Shown one piece after another: positions 32,509-39,475 of a stretch of 39,475 bases of DNA (position 1 is its first letter; the number at the start of each line of letters is the position of its first letter). A program made the position numbers and the translations under genes. The stretch covers positions 1-39,475 of the forward strand of contig NZ_JARGER010000016.1 of the NCBI RefSeq assembly GCF_029210375.1. Direction: 5' to 3'. Source of the stretch: Nocardioides sp. YIM 152315. Its GTDB lineage: Bacteria > Actinomycetota > Actinomycetes > Propionibacteriales > Nocardioidaceae. The notes beneath the pieces are model-generated. The model was given only the letters and a program-made list of their open reading frames with translations, searched no databases and was not told where the DNA came from.

Positions 32509-32657
32509 AGCTCTTCACTTGTGCGCCGGCAGGTTGCCGATGCAGGCAGCCCGTCGGCGTGTGGTTTCACGCTAGGAGGGGCGCGTCCACGTCCAGGCAA
32601 CACGAGCTCCACGTCGTACCCACTATTCGGTAACAGCCGCCGGCCGCGGTCCGTCTG
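32509..32657. other. intergenic remainder between NHEJ polymerase and signal peptidase
   Basis: With the leader, this completes a 384-bp gap without a gene (32274-32657). A short minus-strand stem GCGTG-AAACCA-CACGC lies near 32555-32570. I see no reading frame with coding character, no tRNA, and no promoter I would defend. Confidence 0.5.
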
Positions 32658-33560
32658 CTACCCGGCGAAGAGGTCGCCGTGGTCGGCGATCCGCTCCAGC
32701 ACCTGCTCGGGCGCGAGCTGCTCCAGGCCGAGCGGGTCGTCGGCGCCCTCCTCGACCTCGTCCCAGCCCACGGGCGTCGCGACCGTCGGCCGGTCGCGAC
32801 CCCGCAGGGAGTACGGCGAGATCGTGGTCTTCGAGCCGGCGTTCTGCGACCAGTCGAGGAAGACCTTGCCACCCCGGCGCGCCTTGGTCATCGTCGCGGT
32901 GACCAGCTTCGGGCGCTCGCCCTGGAGCTCCTCGGCGACCTCCTTCGCCAGCGCCGTCGACTCGTCCGACGGCAGCCGGTCGGGCAGGTCGGCGTACAGG
33001 TGCAGGCCCTTGCTGCCGCTGGTGACCGGCTTGGCGACGAGGTCGCGCTCCGCGAGCTTGTCGCGCACGAGCAGGGCGACCTGGCAGCACTCGTGGAGCC
33101 CGGCGGGCTCGCCGGGGTCGAGGTCGACGACGAGGCGGTCGGCGCCGCGGGGCCGGCCGTTCTCGCCGACCGTCCACTGGTGGACGTGCAGCTCCAGCGC
33201 GGCGAGGTTGACCAACCAGGTGAGCGTCGCGAGGTCGTCGACGATCGGGAAGACCAGCGTGTCGCTCGAGGACTGGGCGCGCGAGCCCGTGGTGGGCACC
33301 TTCGCCGTGCGCACCCAGCTCGGGGTGCCGGCCGGGGTGTTCTTCTCGAAGAAGCTGGCCTCCTGGACGCCGTGCGGCCAGCGGATCCGGGTCACGCAGC
33401 GGTCGCGCAGGTGCGGCAGCATCACCGGAGCGACCTGGGCGTAGTAGTTGAGCACCTCGCCCTTGGTGTAGCCGGTGCGGGGGTAGAGCACCTTGTGCAG
33501 GTTGCTGAGCGTGAGGGTCCTGCCCTCGACGTCGACGCGGACCTCTTCCTTCTCCGGCAT
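32658..33560 (-). CDS. NHEJ polymerase (LigD polymerase-domain, AEP superfamily)
   Basis: The 300-residue protein is a stand-alone LigD polymerase domain. Visible marks are VEGRTLTLSNLHKVLYPRTGYTKGEVLNYY at the start, ADRLVVDLDPGEP with the metal-binding DxD, SGSKGLHLYADL with the catalytic His, and GKVFLDWSQN with the third acidic residue; YSLRGRDRPTVATPVGWDEV closes the fold. Family role: a primase-like polymerase that fills gaps with ribonucleotides at broken ends bridged by Ku. ATG 33560 shares one base with the stop of the L,D-transpeptidase gene (TGATG), so the three genes ligase-transpeptidase-polymerase are translationally coupled. Confidence 0.95.
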   Translation of the reverse strand: MPEKEEVRVDVEGRTLTLSNLHKVLYPRTGYTKGEVLNYYAQVAPVMLPHLRDRCVTRIRWPHGVQEASFFEKNTPAGTPSWVRTAKVPTTGSRAQSSSDTLVFPIVDDLATLTWLVNLAALELHVHQWTVGENGRPRGADRLVVDLDPGEPAGLHECCQVALLVRDKLAERDLVAKPVTSGSKGLHLYADLPDRLPSDESTALAKEVAEELQGERPKLVTATMTKARRGGKVFLDWSQNAGSKTTISPYSLRGRDRPTVATPVGWDEVEEGADDPLGLEQLAPEQVLERIADHGDLFAG

Positions 33561-34264
33561 CAGCGGCCGATCGCGATCACGGGCCGGTGGTCGGGGTCGA
33601 GGCGCTTCATCAGCCGGGCGATGTACCAGCGCGGCGCGCTCACGCACCCGGCGGTCGCGCCGCTGCCGTTGACGTGCAGGAAGATGCCGGCGCCGCGGTG
33701 CCGGACCTGTCCCCTGTTGAAGCTCATGACGATCGACCACTCGTACTGACTGCGGTAGTCGGTCAGGCGCTCCGACGCGTTGGCGGCGCTGCTCGGGAGC
33801 CACCAGCGGAAGCCGCCCTGGCGCTGGTTGCGGTAGCGGTTGTAGTGCGGCGACGCGTTGTCCTGCACCCAGAAGTCCCCGCGGCGCACCTTCCGGTAGG
33901 GCAGGTCCCACGCGTCGTCGCGCGCGTGCATGCCGAAGGCCCAGGGCAGGTCGTAGGTGCCCGACGGTGTCGTGCCGGTGTTCTGGCGACGCCGGTGGCC
34001 GGGCACGAGGCCGCCGTACCCGATGCGACCGTCGGTGGCCCGCATCCGCTGCTCCCAGCCGTCGCCGGTCAGCGCCCAGAGCGTGACGCGGGCGTGGTAG
34101 CCGGCGGTGCGGTTGACCGTGACGACCTGGCGGGTGCCGTCGCGGAGACGAACGTCGACCCCGTCGAGGCGGATCTCGGTGCGTTCGGCGCCGGCGGGAG
34201 CGGGGGCGAGGAGCACGGCCGCGGCGACGACCAGCGCGAGCAGGAGTCGGATCGGCCGGTTCAC
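33560..34264 (-). CDS. secreted L,D-transpeptidase-like (YkuD/ErfK) protein
   Basis: The 234-residue protein has a signal peptide (about 1-26, IRLLLALVVAAAVLLAPAPAGA), an N-terminal beta region (TRQVVTVNRTAGYHARVTLWAL), and a YkuD-like core: TPSGTYDLPWAFG, SFNRGQVRHRGAGIFLHVNGSGATAGCVSAPRWYIARLMKRLDP. The catalytic Cys lies in AGCVS with the conserved His in FLHVNG; the usual Arg after GC-V/I is Ser here. Such enzymes make 3-3 cross-links or attach proteins to peptidoglycan. GTG 34264 overlaps the ligase stop as GTGA and its own stop overlaps the polymerase start, an odd place for a wall enzyme. Confidence 0.85.
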   Translation of the reverse strand: MNRPIRLLLALVVAAAVLLAPAPAGAERTEIRLDGVDVRLRDGTRQVVTVNRTAGYHARVTLWALTGDGWEQRMRATDGRIGYGGLVPGHRRRQNTGTTPSGTYDLPWAFGMHARDDAWDLPYRKVRRGDFWVQDNASPHYNRYRNQRQGGFRWWLPSSAANASERLTDYRSQYEWSIVMSFNRGQVRHRGAGIFLHVNGSGATAGCVSAPRWYIARLMKRLDPDHRPVIAIGR

Positions 34265-35178
34265 AGGTCCTCCGGGGCGAGGTCGGTGCGGACCCCCTGG
34301 AACGAGGGCTGGCGCAACCGGTCGTACCCACGACCGTGCGTGTCGATGTCCACGACGAGGACCGGCTCCAGCCAGCGCGTGCCCACGGCGTCGACCCGGG
34401 GGACCTCGTCGGCGAACGGGCTGTCGGCGCGCCCCAGCCCGGCGACCAGGCCGGCCAGCGCGGCGCCCTGCCTCGGGCCGATCCCGCTGCCCACGCGGCC
34501 GCGATAGAGGAGCCCGTCGGGCGTCGGCTCCCCGACGAGCAGCGCCGCCAGCCGGTCGGTCGAGCCCTCCTGGGGGCGCCAGCCGCCGACGACGTACGAG
34601 AGCCGATGGCGGTGGGCGAGCTTGAGCCAGTGCGGGGTGCGCTCGCCGGGGCGGTAGGTCGAGTTCCGGCGCTTGCTGACCACCCCCTCGAGACCCTGCT
34701 GGAGGGTGGCGTCGAAGAGCATCGCGCCGTCGTCGTACGCCGCGGGGACCTGCCATGCGCCGTCGAGACCGAGACCCTCGAGCGCCAGGCGTCGTTTCTC
34801 GTACGGCTCGCCCGACAGGTCACGGTCGTCGAGGCGCAGCAGGTCGAAGACCATGTAGATCGCCGGGACCTTCTCGGCCAGCCGGGCCGCGGTGGTCGCC
34901 CTGCGGACGTGCATCCGCTCCTGGAGCGTGCGGAAGTCCGGCAGGCCGCGGTCGTTGAGCGCGATGATCTCCCCGTCGACGACCAGGTCGCGGCCGCCGA
35001 GCGGGCTGGTGGCGAGGTCGGGCCAGGCGAGGGTGATGGCGTTCTCGTTGCGGCTGGTCATCCGCAGCGTGCCACCGCGGACGCTCGTGATGGCCCGGAC
35101 GCCGTCCCACTTGACCTCGTGGGTCCACGCGTCGCCGGTCGGGACGCGGGCACCCCGGGTGGCGAGCATCGGACGCAT
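34261..35178 (-). CDS. ATP-dependent DNA ligase (LigD ligase-domain/LigC type)
   Basis: The 305-residue ligase has the adenylation motif EVKWDGVRA with nucleophile K23, VVDGEIIALNDRGLPDF (motif III region), IYMVFDLLRL, LEGVVSKRRNSTYRPGERTPHWLKLAHR (motifs IV-V), and an OB-fold with VVGGWRPQEGSTDRLAALLVG and RYVGRVGSG-like LYRGRVGSGIG. It seals nicks after end joining. ATG 35178 is chosen from the family start RPMLATRGA. Only nine bases separate it from the divergent monooxygenase start, so both promoters must lie inside the opposite gene or be leaderless; CATGAT (35190-35185) ends six bases before this ATG. Confidence 0.95.
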   Translation of the reverse strand: MRPMLATRGARVPTGDAWTHEVKWDGVRAITSVRGGTLRMTSRNENAITLAWPDLATSPLGGRDLVVDGEIIALNDRGLPDFRTLQERMHVRRATTAARLAEKVPAIYMVFDLLRLDDRDLSGEPYEKRRLALEGLGLDGAWQVPAAYDDGAMLFDATLQQGLEGVVSKRRNSTYRPGERTPHWLKLAHRHRLSYVVGGWRPQEGSTDRLAALLVGEPTPDGLLYRGRVGSGIGPRQGAALAGLVAGLGRADSPFADEVPRVDAVGTRWLEPVLVVDIDTHGRGYDRLRQPSFQGVRTDLAPEDL

Positions 35179-35187
35179 GACGACATC

Positions 35188-36507
35188 ATGCCCGGCGTGA
35201 CCGCTGACACATCCCCTGGCACCTACGCCGTGATCGGTGCCGGACCCTCCGGTCTCGCCGCCGCCCGCAACCTGCAGCGGCTCGGCCTCCCGTGGGCGGG
35301 CTACGAGCTCGCCGAAGGCGTCGGCGGGCTGTGGGACATCGGCGGCCCCCGCAGCACGGTCTACGAGTCGGCGCACCTGATCTCCTCGAAGCGGACCACG
35401 GAGTTCACCGAGTTCCCGATGCGCGACGAGGTCGCGGACTACCCCTCCCACCGGGACCTGCTGGGCTACTTCCGCGACTTCGCGTCGACGTACTCCCTGA
35501 CGGACGGGTTCGCCTTCGGCACCGAGGTCGTCGAGGCGAAGCCCTCCGGGGACGGCGGCTGGCTCGTCGTGTCGGAGGGGCCGGACGGCAGGGTCGAGCG
35601 TCGTCACGCGGGCGTCATCGCCGCGAACGGGACGCTGAGCGAACCGTCGGTGCCTTCGTTCGAGGGCACCTTCGACGGCGAGGTGCTCCACACCAGCGCC
35701 TACAAGTCGCCGACGGTGCTCGCGGGCAAGCGGGTGCTGATCATCGGCGCCGGCAACTCCGGCTGCGACATCGCCGTCGACGCCGTGCACCACGCGGCGT
35801 CGGTCGACATGTCCGTGCGGCGCGGCTACTACTTCGTGCCGAAGTACCTCTTCGGCAGGCCCGCGGACACCCTCAACCAGGGCCGGCCGCTGCCGCCGCG
35901 GATCAAGCAGGCGATCGACTCGCGGGTGCTGAGGCTCTTCACCGGCGACCCGGTGAAGTTCGGCTTCCCGAAACCGGACCACAAGATCTACGAGTCGCAT
36001 CCGATCGTGAACTCGCTGGTGCTGCACCACCTCGGCCACGGGGACCTGTCCGTGCGGCCCGACGTGCGTCGGCTGGACGGCGACGGGGTCGTCTTCGCGG
36101 ACGGCTCGCGGACGGCGTACGACGTGGTCGTGCTGGCGACCGGCTACCACCTCCACTACCCGTTCCTCGACCCCGCGCTGCTGCGCTGGGCGGGCCGCGG
36201 GAGCGCGCCGGACCTCTACCTCAACATCTTCACGCAGGAGGACCCGAACCTCTTCGTGCTCGGCATGATCGAGGCGTCGGGCATCGGCTGGCAGGGCCGC
36301 TACGAGCAGGCCGAGCTGGTCGCGTCGTACCTCCAGGCGCGCTCGGCTCGGCCCGACGCAGCGCGGGGGCTCGAGGCCCGCGTCGCCGGGCCGCGACCGG
36401 ACCTCTCGGGTGGATACCGCTACCTCGGCCTGGAGCGGATGTCCTACTACGTCAACAAGGACGCCTACCGCTCCGCGGTGCGCGCCGAGATCGAGAGGCT
36501 GGCCTGA
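35188..36507 (+). CDS. flavin-containing monooxygenase
   Basis: The 439-residue protein has an FAD site GAGPSGLAAA (about 17-26), the FMO fingerprint FDGEVLHTSAY (FxGxxxHxxxY, about 161-171), an NADPH site GAGNSGCDIA (about 185-194) and the ATGYH motif (about 317) typical of FMOs and Baeyer-Villiger enzymes. It would insert oxygen into N, S or carbonyl substrates. ATG 35188 gives the MPGVTADTSPGTYAVIGAG start; GTG 35197 is possible. Its stop shares a base with the BASS transporter start, so substrate uptake and oxidation are probably linked. Confidence 0.92.
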   Translation: MPGVTADTSPGTYAVIGAGPSGLAAARNLQRLGLPWAGYELAEGVGGLWDIGGPRSTVYESAHLISSKRTTEFTEFPMRDEVADYPSHRDLLGYFRDFASTYSLTDGFAFGTEVVEAKPSGDGGWLVVSEGPDGRVERRHAGVIAANGTLSEPSVPSFEGTFDGEVLHTSAYKSPTVLAGKRVLIIGAGNSGCDIAVDAVHHAASVDMSVRRGYYFVPKYLFGRPADTLNQGRPLPPRIKQAIDSRVLRLFTGDPVKFGFPKPDHKIYESHPIVNSLVLHHLGHGDLSVRPDVRRLDGDGVVFADGSRTAYDVVVLATGYHLHYPFLDPALLRWAGRGSAPDLYLNIFTQEDPNLFVLGMIEASGIGWQGRYEQAELVASYLQARSARPDAARGLEARVAGPRPDLSGGYRYLGLERMSYYVNKDAYRSAVRAEIERLA

Positions 36508-37442
36508 TGCTCCTGCCACTGGCGACCGACGTCGACGACATCCGGATCGTCTTCGAGGAGAGCTCGCTGACGACGCTGAAGATCGTGATCGGGGCGATCC
36601 TCTTCGGCATCGCGCTCGACACCAGGCTCGAGGACTTCGTCGCGGCGGCCCGCCGGCCGTTCGCGATCGCGGTCGGCGTGCTGGTGCAGTTCATCGCGCT
36701 GCCGGCGATCACCTTCGTGCTCACGCTGGTGCTCGACCTGCGCGGGTCGGTGGCGCTCGGTCTGATCCTCGTGGCCTGCTGCCCGCCCGGCAACGTCTCC
36801 AACATCCTCACCCACCGCGCCGGTGGCGACGTCGCGCTCTCGGTGTCGATGACCGCGGTGAGCAACGTGCTCGCGATCTTCCTGATGCCGCTCAACGTCG
36901 CCTTCTGGGGCAACCTGCACCCGACCGGTCAGGACGTGCTCGAGGACATCTCGCTGAGCGCCACGGACATGCTCGTCGAGGTGGGCCTGGTGATCGGCGT
37001 GCCGTTCGTCGCCGGCATCGCCATCGCCCGGCTGTGGCCGCGGATCGCCGCCGCCGGTCACCGGGTGATCGGCCCGATCTCCTACCTCGCGCTCGCCGGC
37101 ATCATCGTCATCGGCGTCGCGAACAACTGGGACATCTTCGTCGACTACATCGGCGTCGTGCTGGTCGCCGTCTTCCTCCACGACGCGCTCGCGCTGCTGC
37201 TCGGGTACGGCGTCGGGCGCGCCGCGCGCCTGCCCGCGGGGAGTGTGCGGGCGATGACGTTCGAGGTCGGCATCCGCAACGCCGGCCTGGGGCTCCTGCT
37301 GGTCTTCACCTACTTCGACGGCCTCGGCGGGATGGCGCTGGTCGCCGCCTGGTGGGGCATCTGGGACATCATCGCCGGGCTCACGCTCGCCGTCGCCTGG
37401 CGGCGCGTGCGCGGGGCGGCCCCGGTGGGGGTGGCGGCATGA
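36507..37442 (+). CDS. bile acid:sodium symporter (BASS/SBF) family transporter
   Basis: The 311-residue membrane protein has about nine helices and the family's crossing motifs: VACCPPGNVSNILTHRAGGDVALSVSMTAVSN and MTFEVGIRNAGLGLLLVF, where the Glu and Asn line the substrate and sodium sites. Relatives carry bile acids, pantoate, or other organic anions with sodium. ATG 36507 is coupled to the monooxygenase stop, and the stop overlaps the epimerase start as ATGA. The substrate is unknown; a sterol- or organic-acid-like compound acted on by the neighbours is a guess. Confidence 0.92.
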   Translation: MLLPLATDVDDIRIVFEESSLTTLKIVIGAILFGIALDTRLEDFVAAARRPFAIAVGVLVQFIALPAITFVLTLVLDLRGSVALGLILVACCPPGNVSNILTHRAGGDVALSVSMTAVSNVLAIFLMPLNVAFWGNLHPTGQDVLEDISLSATDMLVEVGLVIGVPFVAGIAIARLWPRIAAAGHRVIGPISYLALAGIIVIGVANNWDIFVDYIGVVLVAVFLHDALALLLGYGVGRAARLPAGSVRAMTFEVGIRNAGLGLLLVFTYFDGLGGMALVAAWWGIWDIIAGLTLAVAWRRVRGAAPVGVAA

Positions 37443-38344
37443 GGGTGCTCGTCACCGGCGGCGGTGGCTTCCTGGGCAGCTCGGTGGTCCGCGGGCTCGC
37501 GGCCGCCGGCCACGACGTGGTGAGCACCGACCTCCGACCGCCCGCGGTCGTCATGGACGTGACGTCCGAGGCGGACGTCTCGGGCGTGATCGCGTCGGTG
37601 CAGCCCGAGGTCGTCGTGCACCTCGCGTCCATCGTCACGCCCGGCCCGGGCTCGACGCGGGAGCTCGAGTACGCGGTCGACGTGACCGGCACCCGACACG
37701 TGCTCGACGCCTGCGTCGCGCACGGCGTGCGCCGGGTCGTGGTGTCGTCGAGCGGCGCGGCGTACGGCTATCACCCCGACAACCCGGAGTGGATCACGGA
37801 GGACCAGCCGGTGCGCGGCAACGTGGAGTTCGCCTACAGCCATCACAAGCGGCTGGTCGAGGAGATGCTCCCGTCGTACCCGTCGCTCGAGCAGGTGGTG
37901 CTGCGCATCGGCACGATCCTCGGGGCGACGGTCGACAACCAGATCACGGCGCTCTTCGAGCGCAAGCGGCTGCTGCGGATCCGCGGCTCGGAGTCGCCGT
38001 TCGTGTTCGTCTGGGACGAGGACGTGGTGGCGATCATCCAGCAGGCGGTGACCGGCCCCGTGATGGGTGTGTTCAACGTCGCCGGCGACGGTGCCCTGAC
38101 GATCTCCGAGATCGCGGAGCTGCTGGGCAAGCCGGTACTGACGATCCCGGAACCGGTGCTGCGCGGGGCGCTCGCGGTCGGGTCGCGGCTCGGGCTCACG
38201 CCGTACGGGCCGGAGCAGACGATGTTCCTCCGCTACCGCCCGGTGCTCTCCAACGAGCGCCTGAAGACGGTCTTCGGCCACACGCCGTCACGCACCTCGC
38301 GAGAGGCGTTCGATGAGTGGAGGCTTGCGCGGCGGTCATACTGA
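37439..38344 (+). CDS. NAD-dependent epimerase/dehydratase family protein (extended SDR)
   Basis: The 301-residue protein has the extended-SDR glycine motif VTGGGGFLG (residues 5-13), VMDVTSEADV, VVHLASIV, the active site SSSGAAYG, and YSHHK as YxxxK. The C-terminal half has VRIGTILG-like VLRIGTILGATVDN and VFNVAGDGALTISEIAELLG. Sugar-nucleotide or hydroxysteroid-type substrates are both possible. It overlaps the transporter stop by 4 bp and ends only 4 bp before the Ku start. Confidence 0.9.
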   Translation: MRVLVTGGGGFLGSSVVRGLAAAGHDVVSTDLRPPAVVMDVTSEADVSGVIASVQPEVVVHLASIVTPGPGSTRELEYAVDVTGTRHVLDACVAHGVRRVVVSSSGAAYGYHPDNPEWITEDQPVRGNVEFAYSHHKRLVEEMLPSYPSLEQVVLRIGTILGATVDNQITALFERKRLLRIRGSESPFVFVWDEDVVAIIQQAVTGPVMGVFNVAGDGALTISEIAELLGKPVLTIPEPVLRGALAVGSRLGLTPYGPEQTMFLRYRPVLSNERLKTVFGHTPSRTSREAFDEWRLARRSY

Positions 38345-38348
38345 CACC

Positions 38349-39278
38349 ATGCGAGCAATCTGGAAGGGCGCCGTGTCGTTCGGGCTGGTCAGCGTGCCCG
38401 TGAAGCTCTACGCCGCCACCGAGTCCCACGACGTGTCGTTCCGTCAGGTGCACGCCAAGGACGGCGGGCGCATTCGCTACCAGCGCGTCTGCTCGCTCGA
38501 CGGCGAGGAGGTCGCGTACGCCGACATCGCCAAGGGCTACGAGACCGAGGACGGCGAGATGGTCATCCTCACCGACGACGACATGGCCGAGCTGCCGTCG
38601 ACGTCGTCGCGGGAGATCTCGGTGGAGAAGTTCGTGCCGTCCGACCAGATCGACCCGATGCTCTTCGAGAAGTCCTACTACCTCGAGCCGGAGAAGTCCG
38701 GCGCGAAGCCCTACGCGCTGCTGCGTCAGGCCCTCATCGACGCCGACCGGATGGCCGTCGTCACCGTGGCGCTGCGGCAGCGCACCACGGTCGGCGTGCT
38801 GCGGGTGAAGGAGGACGTGATCGTGCTGCAGACGATGATGTGGCCCGACGAGATCCGCACCCCCGACTTCTCCGTCGAGACCGGCGACGTGAAGCCGGCC
38901 GAGGTCAAGATGGCGAACATGCTCGTCGACACCCTCGCCGGCGACTTCGACGCCGCGGAGTTCGAGGACGACTACGCCGAGGCCGTCGAGGCCCTCGTCA
39001 GGACGAAGATCGAGGGCGGCGAGGTCCAGCGCACGGAGACCTCCACCAAGACCTCCGGCGAGGTCGTCGACCTGCTCGCCGCCCTGCAGCGCTCCGTCGA
39101 GTCCGCCAAGAGCGCCCGCGGCGAGTCGTCGTCCGAGGACGAGGACGAGGACGAGAAGCCGACCAAGAAGGCGGCCGCGAAGAAGGCCGCCAAGAAGGCC
39201 CCGGCCAAGAAGGCGGCCGCGAAGAAGACCGCCAAGAAGTCGACGACCAAGAAGGCAGCCGCCAAGAAGGCCAGCTGA
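38349..39278 (+). CDS. ku: bacterial Ku DNA end-binding protein
   Basis: The 309-residue protein has the Ku core: MRAIWKGAVSFGLVSVPVKLYAATESHDVSFRQVH, GEEVAYADIAKGYE, DPMLFEKSYYLEPEKSGAKPYALLRQAL, RMAVVTVALRQRTTVGVLRV, LQTMMWPDEIR. A C-terminal extension of about 50 residues after an acidic stretch (SSSEDEDEDEKP) is made of KKAAAKK repeats, as in mycobacterial Ku, where Lys-rich tails modulate DNA binding. Ku forms a ring on DNA ends and recruits the ligase and polymerase. ATG 38349 is the family start; a -10-like CATACT (38337-38342) ends six bases before it. It is otherwise the last gene of the monooxygenase-transporter-epimerase series. Confidence 0.97.
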   Translation: MRAIWKGAVSFGLVSVPVKLYAATESHDVSFRQVHAKDGGRIRYQRVCSLDGEEVAYADIAKGYETEDGEMVILTDDDMAELPSTSSREISVEKFVPSDQIDPMLFEKSYYLEPEKSGAKPYALLRQALIDADRMAVVTVALRQRTTVGVLRVKEDVIVLQTMMWPDEIRTPDFSVETGDVKPAEVKMANMLVDTLAGDFDAAEFEDDYAEAVEALVRTKIEGGEVQRTETSTKTSGEVVDLLAALQRSVESAKSARGESSSEDEDEDEKPTKKAAAKKAAKKAPAKKAAAKKTAKKSTTKKAAAKKAS

Positions 39279-39296
39279 CGCGCCGCGCACCCAGCT

Positions 39297-39365
39297 GCGG
39301 TGGTTGAGGAAGGCGCTTCGCGGTGGTTGAGGAAGGCGCGCTGGCGCCTGCCTCGAAACCACCGC
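39297..39365. repeat. REP-like palindromic repeat
   Basis: GCGGTGGTTGAGGAAGGCGC occurs twice in tandem (39297-39316, 39320-39339). The second copy is followed by the imperfect complement GCGCCTGCCTCGAAACCACC (39344-39363), forming a stem of about 20 bp with a short loop. Sequences of the type GGTGGTTGAGGAAGG...CCTCGAAACCACC recur between genes in Nocardioides, from memory. It follows the Ku gene and may act as its terminator. Confidence 0.65.
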
Positions 39366-39369
39366 AGGG

Positions 39370-39466
39370 TGGTCGCGTACGTCGAGCCGGGCTCGGTGCC
39401 CCGGAACCAGTGATTGTTGGCGTCCTCCCCGCGGCGCCAGTATTCGTCCTCCGCCAGTGCGGTCAA
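39370..39466 (-). other. possible partial coding segment at the right edge
   Basis: Read leftward, the last 100 bases translate as LTALAEDEYWRRGEDANNHWFRGTEPGSTYATTL, with a natural-looking composition. The frame then runs through the REP repeat and into the antisense of the Ku tail without a stop until 38972. It may be the 3' end of a gene cut by the repeat, or a chance frame. I do not recognise it. Confidence 0.25.
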
Positions 39467-39475
39467 GGGTTCGCT

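Overview
The window is about 72% GC by eye, with dense operons joined by ATGA, GTGA or TGATG start/stop overlaps, frequent GTG starts and many apparently leaderless promoters. It also has a split, Ku-linked NHEJ gene set and a prfB-ftsE-ftsX-(M23)-smpB neighbourhood. All of this points to a high-GC actinobacterium, most likely Nocardioides or another Nocardioidaceae. That placement is inferred from gene content and style, because the window has no rRNA or tRNA. I see no CRISPR array, no phage module and no complete insertion sequence.

Layout. (1) 1-2.1 kb: a tandem repeat resembling an IS481-type terminus, then a DUF222/HNH (REP13E12-like) gene whose promoter carries a LexA SOS box, convergent with a stand-alone LigD-type 3'-phosphoesterase. 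(2) 2.1-12.8 kb: the cell-division and ribosome-rescue block (smpB, M23 peptidase, ftsX, ftsE, prfB), interrupted by a GH2-DUF2804 fusion, a lipoprotein, a 168-bp mobile-looking palindromic element, an MpaB-like oxygenase and a membrane protein. (3) 12.8-17.2 kb: two signalling proteins with related receiver domains (receiver-RsbW-type ATPase; receiver-PAS-PAS-kinase), a CAP protein, and a divergent HxlR/SDR pair with an operator palindrome between them. (4) 17.2-21.8 kb: a compact Tad-type pilus/secretion operon. (5) 21.9-23.7 kb: a two-gene WXG100/PPE-like pair, one member with a collagen-like tail. (6) 23.8-25.3 kb: a lipoprotein, and an NlpC/P60 hydrolase behind a ydaO-type (c-di-AMP) riboswitch. 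(7) 25.4-32.7 kb: an OmpR-type two-component system, a FtsX-like ABC exporter with two ATPases, and a SipW-like signal peptidase behind a leader of three stem-loops that share one G-rich loop. (8) 32.7-39.3 kb: NHEJ ligase, L,D-transpeptidase and NHEJ polymerase in one overlapping operon, divergent from a flavin monooxygenase, BASS transporter, epimerase and Ku series. The window ends in a palindromic REP-like repeat.

How the parts connect. All the components of bacterial NHEJ are present (Ku, polymerase, ligase, phosphoesterase), but as four separate genes at three places. Cell-wall hydrolysis and remodelling recurs: FtsEX with an M23 peptidase, the riboswitch-controlled NlpC/P60 enzyme and the L,D-transpeptidase. 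Surface structures are represented by the Tad operon, the WXG100/PPE-like pair and the SipW-like peptidase. The least explained objects are the three-hairpin leader ahead of the signal peptidase, the GH2-DUF2804 fusion, the ABC ATPase with an AbrB-like tail, and the transpeptidase embedded in the NHEJ operon.
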